In this document: piece after piece, positions 1-5,773 of the stretch
How the letters are laid out: every line of letters begins with the position of its first letter
Position numbering within the stretch: position 1 is the stretch's first letter
Assembly (NCBI GenBank): GCA_003152255.1
Contig: PLZT01000368.1
Location: 6,204-17,690 of the forward strand
Source: Methylocystaceae bacterium
GTDB taxonomy: Bacteria; Pseudomonadota; Alphaproteobacteria; Rhizobiales; Beijerinckiaceae
Direction of reading: 5' to 3'
Length of the DNA stretch: 11,487 nucleotides
Notes under the pieces: generated by a model
Seen by the model: the letters and a program-made list of their open reading frames with translations, nothing else
Told to the model about the DNA's origin: nothing
The model's database searches: none
Translations under genes and position numbers: made by a program

Positions 1-288
1 GCCGCGCAGCGGATCGCCGATGGCGGGCGCGAGGCCGGCCGCCGGGAAGGCGTCGGCGAGATAAATATAGATCGCCACCTGCTCGGTCACGACCGCGCCG
101 GCCTGCTCGATCGCCGGAACCTTGCCGAGCGGATTGATCGCGAGATAATCGGGCTTGTGCTGCTCCTCGAGCTTGAAATTCAGCACATGCAATTCATAGG
201 GAGCGCCAAGCTCCTCCAATAGGATTCGCACGCCTTGGGAGCGCGTGCGCGGGGAATGATATAGCGTGACTTTCGCTGCGTCGGTCAT
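1..288 (-). CDS. Glutathione S-transferase family protein, N-terminal part (3' end beyond the window)
   Basis: The 96 visible residues are a thioredoxin-fold N-terminal domain of the GST superfamily, soluble enzymes that bind glutathione for conjugation, reduction or isomerisation. The opening strand is followed by H11-S-P-R-T-R-S17, where a catalytic Ser/Cys is usually found. The cis-proline motif K56-V-P-A-I60 contacts the glutathione backbone, and E69-Q70 stands where many relatives have Glu-Ser for the glutathione gamma-glutamate; it is followed by the helix motif AIYIYLAD. The alpha-helical C-terminal domain that sets substrate specificity lies outside the window, so the class cannot be given. 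The ATG at 288 is supported by AAGGAGG about 5 nt upstream. It lies downstream of the lipoprotein gene on the same strand but 158 bp away, so it is probably transcribed separately. The family is clear; the substrate is unknown. Confidence 0.88.
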   Translation of the reverse strand, partial: MTDAAKVTLYHSPRTRSQGVRILLEELGAPYELHVLNFKLEEQHKPDYLAINPLGKVPAIEQAGAVVTEQVAIYIYLADAFPAAGLAPAIGDPLRG

Positions 289-304
289 TTGGCCTCCTTG
301 TTGT

Positions 305-324
305 GGGCGCGCTAGCTAGCGCCC
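305..324. other. Small inverted repeat between the lipoprotein and GST genes
   Basis: GGGCGC (305-310) and GCGCCC (319-324) are perfect arms around the loop GCTAGCTA. No T-run follows on either strand, so it is not a standard intrinsic terminator. It sits 5 to 25 nt upstream of the GST ribosome binding site and could fold in the GST leader. Its function is unknown. Confidence 0.3.
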
Positions 325-446
325 GCATCGGGACAAAACAATGACGCGCTCACGCTTTTGGCGCCATCAGGAAGGGACCATGGCCAAAACGCGGCGCGCC
401 CATGGCCAGCGCGACGCGGACCATGGGCGCCAGTGAAAAGGCTCTA

Positions 447-1064
447 TCAGTAGGGGCCGGGGCCGCCGTAGCCATAGGCCGCCGGGCCCGGAGCGGGGCC
501 AGGGCCGTATCCGGGATCGGGGCCATAACCGGGACCAGGGCCATAGCCAGGTCCGGGGCCAGGTCCGGGGCCCGGTCCAGGTCCAGGTCCAGGTCCAGGT
601 CCAGGTCCGGGGCCGTAACCGCCAACGTCGTTGCCCTTGGCCGCCATGCACTGCGAATACACTTGGTCGTAGCGCCCCTGCACTTCGGCGCCCGCGGCTC
701 TGCCATTGCCGGCGCCAACCGCGCTGCCGACCAGGAGGCCTTCGCCGGCTCCAACCGCCGCGCCCGTGCCGGGACGATGCCACGCGCTGCCCACCGCCGC
801 GCCCGCCGCCGCGCCGAGGGCCGTGCCGACCACCGCGCTGCCGATCGCCGCGTCATTGGCCGCCTGTCCCGGCGATTGTCCGCCGATCGCCGCCTGGCCC
901 TGGTTTTGGCAATAAGCGTCATCCCGCTGAAAAGCCGCGTAGGATTTGCCCCTCCCCGGCATGACCGCCGCATGCGGCGTGGCCGGGCCGGTGCTGGCGC
1001 AAGCGCCGAGCGATAGGCACAAAGCGCCAATCGACGTCGCAATGATTGCCGATTTGATAGTCAT
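447..1064 (-). CDS. Glycine-zipper outer-membrane-type lipoprotein with a Gly-Pro repeat tail
   Basis: This 205-residue protein begins with a lipoprotein signal peptide: a hydrophobic segment at residues 6-19 and the lipobox L19-G20-A21-C22. It should be lipidated at C22, and with A23 following it is likely sorted to the outer membrane. Residues 72-125 form a glycine-zipper region with Gly every three or four residues (GSAVVGTALGAAAGAAVG), which usually inserts in or packs against membrane. Two cysteines bracket the zipper (C52 and C139, the latter in YDQVYSQCMAAKGN), as in many proteobacterial zipper lipoproteins, and could form a disulphide. Residues 150-205 are almost only Gly, Pro and Tyr and are encoded by hexamer repeats. 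The ATG is supported by AGAGAGG 9 nt upstream. A cell-envelope structural role is an inference from the family; no enzymatic motif is seen. The dense plus-strand ORFs opposite it are shadows of the repeat. Confidence 0.85.
   Translation of the reverse strand: MTIKSAIIATSIGALCLSLGACASTGPATPHAAVMPGRGKSYAAFQRDDAYCQNQGQAAIGGQSPGQAANDAAIGSAVVGTALGAAAGAAVGSAWHRPGTGAAVGAGEGLLVGSAVGAGNGRAAGAEVQGRYDQVYSQCMAAKGNDVGGYGPGPGPGPGPGPGPGPGPGPGPGYGPGPGYGPDPGYGPGPAPGPAAYGYGGPGPY
577..606. repeat. Tandem hexamer repeat (CCAGGT x5) inside the lipoprotein gene
   Basis: There are five perfect CCAGGT units in a row, embedded in a longer degenerate run of the same unit at about 541-618 (CCGGGG and CCATAG variants). 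On the coding strand the unit reads as Gly-Pro, so adding or losing a copy keeps frame and only changes the length of the C-terminal tail. Confidence 0.9.
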
Positions 1065-1099
1065 CAGGTTGGACCTCTCTAGGAACGACGGCTCGAGAT

Positions 1100-1127
1100 G
1101 GGCGCATCTTTCCCGAAAAAGGCGCCC
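1100..1127. other. Imperfect hairpin in the lipoprotein leader region
   Basis: GGGCGC (1100-1105) pairs with GCGCCC (1122-1127), and inside it CTTT pairs with AAAG with a 2-nt bulge. It lies 36 to 63 nt upstream of the lipoprotein start and would be in its leader if transcription begins further up. A second short repeat, GGCGA-ATC-TCGCC, is at 1156-1168. No known regulatory RNA family was recognised. Confidence 0.3.
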
Positions 1128-1244
1128 TTTGTGTGGGAGCCCCGTCGCGGGAAGTGGCGAATCTCGCCAAGGATGGTTGCGGCAAAGTTAACCGATTCGA
1201 TGACATGGCAAAAAACGCCGCGTCGATCCAGTTAAATCTTGTGG

Positions 1245-1258
1245 CGCGGCGCGCCGCG
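1245..1258. other. Perfect 14-bp palindrome in the divergent region before aat
   Basis: CGCGGCGCGCCGCG equals its own reverse complement. It lies between the lipoprotein gene and aat, 73 bp before the aat start. It could be an operator or a chance product of high G+C. I recognise no regulator for it. Confidence 0.25.
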
Positions 1259-1330
1259 AAAACGTCGGCTCGCGGCTTCTCGCGGAGCCAAATCCCTCGT
1301 CAAATCGTCCCGATGTTATAGAGTCGAGCA

Positions 1331-2056
1331 ATGTCCAACCGCGGCGCCCCCACCGAAATCACCCCGCAAATTCTGCTGCGCGCCTATTCCATCGGCGTGT
1401 TTCCGATGGCCGAAAGCGCCGACGACGAAGAGTTGTTCTGGGTCGAGCCGCGCGAGCGCGCGGTGTTTCCGTTGGACGGTTTCGTCGTATCGCGCTCGCT
1501 CGCCAAGACGGTGCGCCGGGATGTTTTCGAGGTGCGGATAGATCACGATTTCGACGCGGTGATCGACGCCTGCGCCGCGCCGGCGGCCGGACGCGCGAAC
1601 ACCTGGATCAACGGCGAAATAAGGCGGCTCTATCGCGCGCTTTTCAACCTCGGAGCCGTTCACACCGTGGAGTGCTGGCGCGAGGGGCGACTCGTGGGCG
1701 GACTCTATGGCGTCGCCTTGGGCGCGGCGTTCTTTGGCGAGAGCATGTTCCACCGCGAGACCGATGCCTCGAAGGTCGCTCTAACCCATCTCGTCGCGCG
1801 GCTGCGCGCCGGCGGATTTCGCCTGCTCGACACGCAATTCATGACGCAGCACCTCGCCTCGCTCGGAGCTAAGGAAATTTCGCGCAAGGAGTATCGGCGG
1901 TTGCTGCGCGGCGCGATGGCGCCGCCGGCCGCGAATTTCCTGGCGTGGCCGGCGTCGGAGCCGGTCAGCGGCGCGCGGGCGCTCGAAGCGCTCGGCGACC
2001 CTCAGAAAAGCCCGGGATCGCCGCCGGGCGGCGCCGCGGACTCAGCCGGCGGTTGA
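1331..2056 (+). CDS. aat: Leucyl/phenylalanyl-tRNA--protein transferase
   Basis: Aat moves Leu or Phe from aminoacyl-tRNA to the N-terminus of proteins that begin with Arg or Lys, marking them for ClpS/ClpAP in the N-end rule pathway; it is cytoplasmic. The family signature is complete: [14 protein letters not shown] near the N-terminus (residues 15-28), F-W-V-E-P-R (36-41), the conserved [16 protein letters not shown] block (136-151), and [16 protein letters not shown] (165-180), where the DTQF region lies at the substrate pocket. At 241 residues it is a normal family length with a Pro/Ala-rich tail. The tail overlaps the end of the opposing DUF2155 gene by 55 bp. No clear Shine-Dalgarno precedes the ATG; a -10-like TATAGA ends only 8 bp before it. 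In many alphaproteobacteria aat follows accB-accC; here it stands alone after a minus-strand gene. Confidence 0.96.
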   Translation: MSNRGAPTEITPQILLRAYSIGVFPMAESADDEELFWVEPRERAVFPLDGFVVSRSLAKTVRRDVFEVRIDHDFDAVIDACAAPAAGRANTWINGEIRRLYRALFNLGAVHTVECWREGRLVGGLYGVALGAAFFGESMFHRETDASKVALTHLVARLRAGGFRLLDTQFMTQHLASLGAKEISRKEYRRLLRGAMAPPAANFLAWPASEPVSGARALEALGDPQKSPGSPPGGAADSAGG

Positions 2057-2775
2057 GCGTCGCGCTTTTTCTTGGGCTTGGCTTTCGCCTTGGGTTTTGC
2101 CTTGGCCGGCTCCGCCGGCGCCTCGGCGCCGCTGTCGCCCGCCGCCGCGCTGGCGTTGAACACGGGTTCGTCGGCCGGACCGATCGGCTGCGCCTCGACC
2201 GCCTTGGGAGCCGTGGGCTCCACCTTGCGCGCGCCGTTCGATTCGCGCTTGGCGTCCGCCCCATCAACGGGGAGCACGGCCGGCCCCACCTCTTGCGCCA
2301 CCGTTTCCTTGCCGCCCTTACAGTCGACGAGCCAGACGTCGTAAACCGGATGCTCGACGCCATGCAGGCCGGGACTCGCCGCGAACATCCAGCCGGAGAA
2401 AATCCTCTTGGCCTCGGGCTTGGCGTCGGTCCTGACCGCGACGCCCTGGACGTGCTTTTGATCCGGCTTCGCCAATTGCTCGTCCACCTCGACGAAGCTC
2501 GTCGTTTGCGGCGCCTCCGTCTGCGGCCGCGTGTTGCAGACGCGCGGCGTCACCTGGAGCGTGCCGAACTGCACGGTCTCGTCGATGGCGACGTCGAAAT
2601 TGATGATGCGGCCCGTCGTCTTGTCCAGCCCGGCGAAAACAGCCGTCGGATGGCGAATCGGATCTGCGGCGGCCGGAAAAGCGGCGAGCGACGCGAACGC
2701 CGCGCCGAAGGCCACGCCGCGCCAAGCGCCGCAGGACGAAACAAAGAGATCAGATCGCAAGAACATTCGGGTCAC
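2002..2775 (-). CDS. DUF2155 domain-containing secreted protein
   Basis: With the GTG at 2775 the protein has 257 residues. A signal peptide (hydrophobic segment 21-36, FPAAA-DP cleavage after about A37) points to the periplasm. Residues 45-155 are the DUF2155 domain: [29 protein letters not shown]80, then [25 protein letters not shown]152. The two cysteines could form a disulphide. The C-terminal 100 residues are a low-complexity Ala/Pro/Lys tail ending in [14 protein letters not shown] and a Pro/Gly stretch. The molecular function of DUF2155 is unknown; the gene sits near aat and NDUFA12 in many alphaproteobacteria. GTG 2775 is chosen because GGAGG lies 10 nt upstream; the ATG at 2766 is the next in-frame option, and starts at 2817 or 2826 (GTG) would give an unlikely N-terminus. 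Its 3' end overlaps aat by 55 bp, tail to tail. Confidence 0.9.
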   Translation of the reverse strand: MTRMFLRSDLFVSSCGAWRGVAFGAAFASLAAFPAAADPIRHPTAVFAGLDKTTGRIINFDVAIDETVQFGTLQVTPRVCNTRPQTEAPQTTSFVEVDEQLAKPDQKHVQGVAVRTDAKPEAKRIFSGWMFAASPGLHGVEHPVYDVWLVDCKGGKETVAQEVGPAVLPVDGADAKRESNGARKVEPTAPKAVEAQPIGPADEPVFNASAAAGDSGAEAPAEPAKAKPKAKAKPKKKRDAQPPAESAAPPGGDPGLF

Positions 2776-2867
2776 CGCGCCGCTTCCTCCGCGAGAAAAC
2801 AATAGGCTCCCGCGCATAGGAAACACGCGACAAAGGCGATTCCATGATCGTGGGAAGAAGGCTTCAA
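2772..2867 (-). CDS. Possible 31-residue membrane peptide between NDUFA12 and DUF2155
   Basis: This frame fills the gap between two genes of the same strand. It would start at a TTG sharing TTGA with the NDUFA12 stop and end at a TGA sharing GTGA with the GTG chosen for DUF2155. The product has a hydrophilic start (KPSSHDH), one hydrophobic segment (GIAFVACFLCAGAYCFLA) and a charged end (EEAAR). GGAGGG lies just before the TTG, but at about 1 nt spacing it is too close for good initiation. There is no ATG. It may be a chance frame; reinitiation by coupled ribosomes is the only plausible route to expression. Confidence 0.2.
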   Translation of the reverse strand: MKPSSHDHGIAFVACFLCAGAYCFLAEEAAR

Positions 2868-3271
2868 CCCTCCGGGCGCCAGGCGTCGTAATCGCCGCTC
2901 GCGGCCGGGCGCTCGCCGGCGGCCAGTATCGAGCCCGGCGGACGATAGGCCGAGGGCGTGCCGGTCATGTTTTCCTGGAACGGCAGTTCCCACTCCTTGG
3001 GCGTGTATGATTCCTCGGTGGGCGGCGTGTCGACGGTGTGATGCAGCCAGCCATACCAGCCGGTGGGCGTATTGGAGCCTTCGGCGAGGCCCTTATAGAT
3101 CACCCAGCGGCGCTCGAATCCGAGCGCCGGGTCGATCTTGCCGCCACGCGTGCGGTAATAGACATTGCCGAATTCGTCCTCGCCGACGCGCTCGCCATAA
3201 AGCAGCGTCCACAGCCCCGTGCTGAGCGTGGCCCCATTCCACCAGGTGAACAGTCGAACAAAATAAGACAT
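2864..3271 (-). CDS. NADH:ubiquinone oxidoreductase accessory subunit, NDUFA12 family
   Basis: This 135-residue protein is the bacterial counterpart of mitochondrial NDUFA12 (B17.2), an accessory subunit at the peripheral arm of respiratory complex I that occurs in alphaproteobacteria. It shows the family pattern: an N-terminal FVRLFTWWNGATLSTGLWTL segment (about residues 4-23), GEDEFGNVYYRTRGG, RRWVIYKGLAEGSNTPTGWYGWLHHTVD, then a Pro-rich end with PTEESYTPKEWELPFQENMTGT. No catalytic residues are expected. The ATG at 3271 matches the family start; GAGG lies 3 nt upstream, rather close. Longer in-frame starts up to 3370 would run into the propeller gene and are not credible. It lies 70 nt after the propeller gene and directly before DUF2155, a common alphaproteobacterial pairing. 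Core complex I genes are not in the window. Confidence 0.93.
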   Translation of the reverse strand: MSYFVRLFTWWNGATLSTGLWTLLYGERVGEDEFGNVYYRTRGGKIDPALGFERRWVIYKGLAEGSNTPTGWYGWLHHTVDTPPTEESYTPKEWELPFQENMTGTPSAYRPPGSILAAGERPAASGDYDAWRPEG

Positions 3272-3308
3272 GCGCCTCGCGTCCCGTGAGTTCCGCGCTC
3301 TTATCGCG

Positions 3309-3343
3309 TCTGGAGGGGCCAATGTCCAGAGGCGCGAGCGCCT
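3309..3343 (-). terminator. Possible hairpin pair after the propeller gene (weak terminator or processing site)
   Basis: On the minus strand, right at the propeller stop codon, AGGCGC-TC-GCGCCT (3343-3330) is a perfect short palindrome, followed at once by TCTGGA and TCCAGA arms around a 10-nt loop (3330-3309). There is no U-tract, so ordinary Rho-independent termination is doubtful. It could reduce read-through into NDUFA12 or mark an RNA processing point. Confidence 0.3.
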
Positions 3344-4286
3344 AATCGACCGCCCGCACGAACGCCCCAAACGCGCGAGGCCCGTCGCCGGTCGCTGCCT
3401 TGCCCGTGATTCTATAGCTATCCGCGTCGATCGACCAGAGGTCGTTGGAAAACCAGTTGGTCACATAGATCGTCCCGCCGTCGCGGCTAACGCCTATGCT
3501 TTCGGGATATTCGCCGACCTTGATCGTCGCCAGCGGCGCGAGGGTCGCCGTGTCGAAGACGCTGACGGTTTCGGCGTATTGATTGGCGACGAAGGCGCGG
3601 CCCTTGGCCAAGGCGACGCCATAGGGATGACTGCCCACGTGCGCGTTGGCGATAAGCTTGCGCTCGGCGAGATCGATGACGCTCACATCGTCCGATTCGA
3701 CATTGGCCGTATAGGCGCGCCGTCCCCACGCGTCGATGGTCACGCCGTAGGGGTGCCGGCCCACGGCGATGGTCGCGACGCGCGCGAAGGTCTCGGCGTC
3801 GATGAAGACGAGGGCGTTGTCGTCGCGGGCCGCCGCGATAACGAGCCGCCCGTCCGGCGTCGCGGCGACGCCCGAGGGCATGGCTCCGATCTCGACGCGC
3901 CGGGTTTTCTCGCTGTCGGGGTCGATCTCCAGCAGTTCGCGCCCATTCATGTCCGCGACATAAAGGCGGCGCCCATCCGGCGAAACCGCGACGCCAAGGG
4001 GCTGCCCGCCGACAGCGATTCGCTTGAGGACGCGCCGCGCCGCTGCGTCGATGACCGAGACGAAATGTCCCTCCGGGCTTGTCACGTAGGCCCGCGCGCC
4101 GTCCCGGCTCACGGCGATCCCCGCCGGCTTGCCGCCAATCGGCAGCGTGGCGCCGGGCGTCATCGCGCCAAGATCGACGATGGTCAGATCGTCGCTCGAC
4201 TGATTCGGAATGAGAGCCTCGTCGGCGCGAACCGCCCCGACGAGCAGCGGCGCTAGAAACACGACCGCGAGAGCGCGAAGACTCAT
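3342..4286 (-). CDS. Secreted YVTN-family seven-bladed beta-propeller protein
   Basis: This 314-residue protein has a signal peptide (hydrophobic residues 5-18, cleavage near VRA21-DEA), so it should be periplasmic. Seven repeats of about 40 residues follow, each with an A-Y-V-T/A-N-like strand and a V-S-V-I-D strand ending in I-x-V-G-x-x-P-x-G-V-A-V: for example YVTSPEGHFVSVID, AYTANVESDDVSVID, AFVANQYAETVSVFD and IYVTNWFSNDLWSID. Seven blades make a complete ring. No CxxCH haem site or PQQ tryptophan-docking pattern is seen, so it is a scaffold or binding protein rather than a quinoprotein. Its ATG overlaps the stop of MxaD-like protein B (ATGA at 4283-4286), which implies translational coupling and a shared role. 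Related propellers occur beside PQQ-dependent alcohol oxidation genes; that role here is an inference from context. The long plus-strand ORF opposite it is a shadow. Confidence 0.9.
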   Translation of the reverse strand: MSLRALAVVFLAPLLVGAVRADEALIPNQSSDDLTIVDLGAMTPGATLPIGGKPAGIAVSRDGARAYVTSPEGHFVSVIDAAARRVLKRIAVGGQPLGVAVSPDGRRLYVADMNGRELLEIDPDSEKTRRVEIGAMPSGVAATPDGRLVIAAARDDNALVFIDAETFARVATIAVGRHPYGVTIDAWGRRAYTANVESDDVSVIDLAERKLIANAHVGSHPYGVALAKGRAFVANQYAETVSVFDTATLAPLATIKVGEYPESIGVSRDGGTIYVTNWFSNDLWSIDADSYRITGKAATGDGPRAFGAFVRAVD

Positions 4287-4822
4287 TCGCGCTCCACCCG
4301 CGCCTTCAGCGCCGCGAGGCCGCTCCTGAATAGCTCGGACACCGCCTTAATCGCTACTTCGTCGGTATATTGTTCGGGCGGATTGCCGCCGGGAAAAGCG
4401 CGATAAAAGCGGCTTTTCCATTCGACGACGGAGCCGCCGGAGGGCGCGGGCGAGACTTTTAGCGTCGCGGAAAGATTGCCGACCGGAAGAACGGCGAAAT
4501 CAACGCGTTCGATGATATAGCGCAGCGACATCGCGGCGTCGTCATATTGCACCAGGCGCTCGTCGATTACGGCGCCGCCGGCCACGAACAGCCTGCGCTT
4601 GGCGATTTCCGGCGTGACGCCGCCCTCGCCTTCCGTCTTCACGACGCCGGGCAGCCAGCCCATGTCCTGAAAATCGCCGACCACGGCCCAGACCTTGGCC
4701 GGCGGCGCGGCGATCTCGATGGTTTCGACGACTTTTTGCGGGGTCGCGCCGTGCGCCCAGGCCGCGAGCGGCGTAAGGGCCGCCGCGACCGCGATGACGC
4801 GAAACACTGCGAGCGGCGACAT
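4283..4822 (-). CDS. Secreted SRPBCC-fold protein, MxaD-like (paralogue B)
   Basis: This 179-residue protein has a signal peptide ending in AAWA23-HG and an SRPBCC (START/Bet v 1) domain filling the rest. It opens HGATPQKVVETIEIAAPPAKVWAVVGDF, the pattern I know from MxaD, a periplasmic protein of methanol-oxidation clusters proposed to aid electron transfer between methanol dehydrogenase and its cytochrome. Other marks are WLPGVVKTEGEGG, VIDERLVQYDD, VEWKSRFYRAF and NPPEQYTDE. It has the same length as paralogue A and is about half identical by eye, so the two arose by tandem duplication. Where A has K-I-L-P-V-N-N-Y-S-S, B has A-V-L-P-V-G-N-L-S-A. The ATG at 4822 has GGAAGG 6 nt upstream; the longer frame to 4912 reads through the inverted repeat and is rejected. 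Its stop overlaps the propeller start. The MxaD link is family recognition without a search; the ligand is unknown. Confidence 0.87.
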   Translation of the reverse strand: MSPLAVFRVIAVAAALTPLAAWAHGATPQKVVETIEIAAPPAKVWAVVGDFQDMGWLPGVVKTEGEGGVTPEIAKRRLFVAGGAVIDERLVQYDDAAMSLRYIIERVDFAVLPVGNLSATLKVSPAPSGGSVVEWKSRFYRAFPGGNPPEQYTDEVAIKAVSELFRSGLAALKARVERE

Positions 4823-4858
4823 TTTATGCCTTCCCCGGCGGAAAGAATGGCCTCGCTC

Positions 4859-4924
4859 TCTTTGTGTCCTCCGTGTTCTTGGTGGTGAAATCATCAACCA
4901 CGAAGAACACAAAGGACACCAAGG
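4859..4924. repeat. Imperfect inverted repeat of the ACCACGAAGAACAC type
   Basis: Arms 4859-4887 and 4896-4924 pair at about 23 of 29 positions around the 8-nt loop AAATCATC. Each arm contains near-tandem units (GTGTCCTCC, GTGTTCTTGG; opposite, ACCACGAAG, AACACAAAGG, ACACCAAGG). Similar palindromes occur dispersed between genes in many bacterial genomes. It fills the gap between the two MxaD-like genes, ends 4 bp before the stop of paralogue A and overlaps the leader of paralogue B. As RNA it would form a long stem that could protect upstream mRNA or reduce read-through. There is no T-run. Confidence 0.75.
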
Positions 4925-4928
4925 CGCC

Positions 4929-5468
4929 TTACTTGGCTTCGGCCTTGGCCTTCAGGGAGGCGAGGCCCGCCTTGTAGAGATCGGTCACCGCCTTCAGCGA
5001 GGCTTCGTCGGAAAGTTCCGGCGGCGGGTCGTTGTTCATGAAGCCGCGATAGAAGGCGCCCTTCCATTCGACCTCGGTCTTGCCGCCCACGTCCTTGACG
5101 GTGATGGTCGAGGAATAATTATTGACCGGCAAAATCTTCACGTCGACGGAATCGATTTTATAGGAGAGCGACTGGCCAGCTTCGTCGTATTTGGTCAGCG
5201 TCTCCTCGATCACGCCGCCATTGGCGAGGGTCAGCTTGCGCTTGGCCTGATCCGGCGTATTGCCGCCCGTCCCTTCCGTCTTGGCGACGCCGGGCAGCCA
5301 GGAGAGATCGCCGAAATTGCCGACAATTGCCCAGACCTTGGCGGGCGGCGCGTCGATCTCGATCTTCTCGACCACTTTCTGGCGCGAGGGACCATGCGCG
5401 AGGGCCGCGGCCGGGATCAGGGCGAGGGCCGCGACGATGAGGGCGCGACGCGGAATGACAAAGGACAT
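4929..5468 (-). CDS. Secreted SRPBCC-fold protein, MxaD-like (paralogue A)
   Basis: This 179-residue protein has a signal peptide (hydrophobic residues 9-23, ALA24-HG cleavage), so it should act in the periplasm. The mature protein begins HGPSRQKVVEKIEIDAPPAKVWAIVGNF, followed by WLPGVAKTEGTGGNTP, KRKLTLANGGVIEETLTKYDE, KILPVNNYSSTITV, VEWKGAFYRGFMNNDPPPELSDE and a C-terminal helix rich in Ala and Lys. This is the MxaD-like branch of the SRPBCC superfamily, whose fold forms a deep hydrophobic cavity. MxaD itself is tied to methanol dehydrogenase and cytochrome cL; whether this copy serves an MxaF-, XoxF- or other PQQ-type enzyme cannot be told here. The ATG has AGGAG 8 nt upstream. It is the first gene of the minus-strand unit A, repeat, B, propeller. 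It matches the family more closely than B and may be the ancestral copy. Confidence 0.9.
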   Translation of the reverse strand: MSFVIPRRALIVAALALIPAAALAHGPSRQKVVEKIEIDAPPAKVWAIVGNFGDLSWLPGVAKTEGTGGNTPDQAKRKLTLANGGVIEETLTKYDEAGQSLSYKIDSVDVKILPVNNYSSTITVKDVGGKTEVEWKGAFYRGFMNNDPPPELSDEASLKAVTDLYKAGLASLKAKAEAK

Positions 5469-5509
5469 GAAGGGTTCTCCTGAGAACAGCGCTTGCTTCC
5501 GCCGATGGT

Positions 5510-5581
5510 CCGTCGCTTACGACGGGCGTCCTTTTGGGCGCCCCAAAGTCCGTCACGGCGGCTCGCCCTCCTTTAAGGGCG
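5510..5581. other. Cluster of three hairpins in the leader of the MxaD-like operon
   Basis: Three structures lie within 72 bp: CCGTCG-CTTA-CGACGG (5510-5525, perfect), CTTTTGGGCGCCCCAAAG (5531-5548, palindromic except one symmetric pair) and CGCCCT-CCTTTA-AGGGCG (5564-5581, perfect). They end 41 bp upstream of the MxaD-like A start. This may be a dispersed palindromic element or a structured leader. No known family was recognised. Confidence 0.5.
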
Positions 5582-5600
5582 CCACGACACCCCGCGTCAA
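5572..5600 (-). promoter_or_regulatory. Weak candidate promoter for the MxaD-like operon
   Basis: On the minus strand TTGACG (5600-5595) lies 17 bp from CTTAAA (5577-5572). The -35 is good and the -10 is poor (3 of 6). The predicted transcript would begin about 95 nt before the start codon and would include the two hairpins nearest the gene. It is a guess by pattern only. Confidence 0.25.
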
Positions 5601-5749
5601 GGCGCGCATGACGAAAGCGGCTAAGCTCTCGCCGCCACGCGAATTCGTTTGAAAAAATTTCGCCCCGGCGCCGCTTGCGCAATCCTCGACGCGGAGCAAC
5701 CCCGCCGGGGCGTAATTGAATAGTTTTCCCCGATATCCACGAAAATTTA

Positions 5750-5759
5750 CAAGATATGG
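5750..5759 (+). promoter_or_regulatory. Candidate NrdR box 1 (upstream)
   Basis: The core CAAGATATGG matches the NrdR core CWATATATWG at 8 of 10 positions. It starts exactly 31 bp before box 2, close to three helical turns, the usual layout for the cooperative, nucleotide-sensing repressor NrdR. It lies upstream of the -35. Confidence 0.5.
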
Positions 5760-5773
5760 GAGTTTTAACGAAT

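Noticed and set aside
541..618. CRISPR-like or Arg-Ser-rich coding repeat
   Set aside because: The units are 6 bp with no spacers, and the Arg-Ser reading comes from the strand opposite the lipoprotein gene.
1945..2805. 286-residue plus-strand frame over the DUF2155 gene
   Set aside because: It is Arg/Leu-rich shadow sequence; the minus-strand frame carries a signal peptide and the DUF2155 signature.
2864..3370. Longer NDUFA12 protein starting at 3370
   Set aside because: It would overlap the propeller gene and add an Arg-rich segment not found in the family; the ATG at 3271 fits.
3270..4256. 328-residue plus-strand frame opposite the propeller
   Set aside because: It is a shadow of the repeated propeller codons; the minus-strand frame has a signal peptide and seven clear blades.
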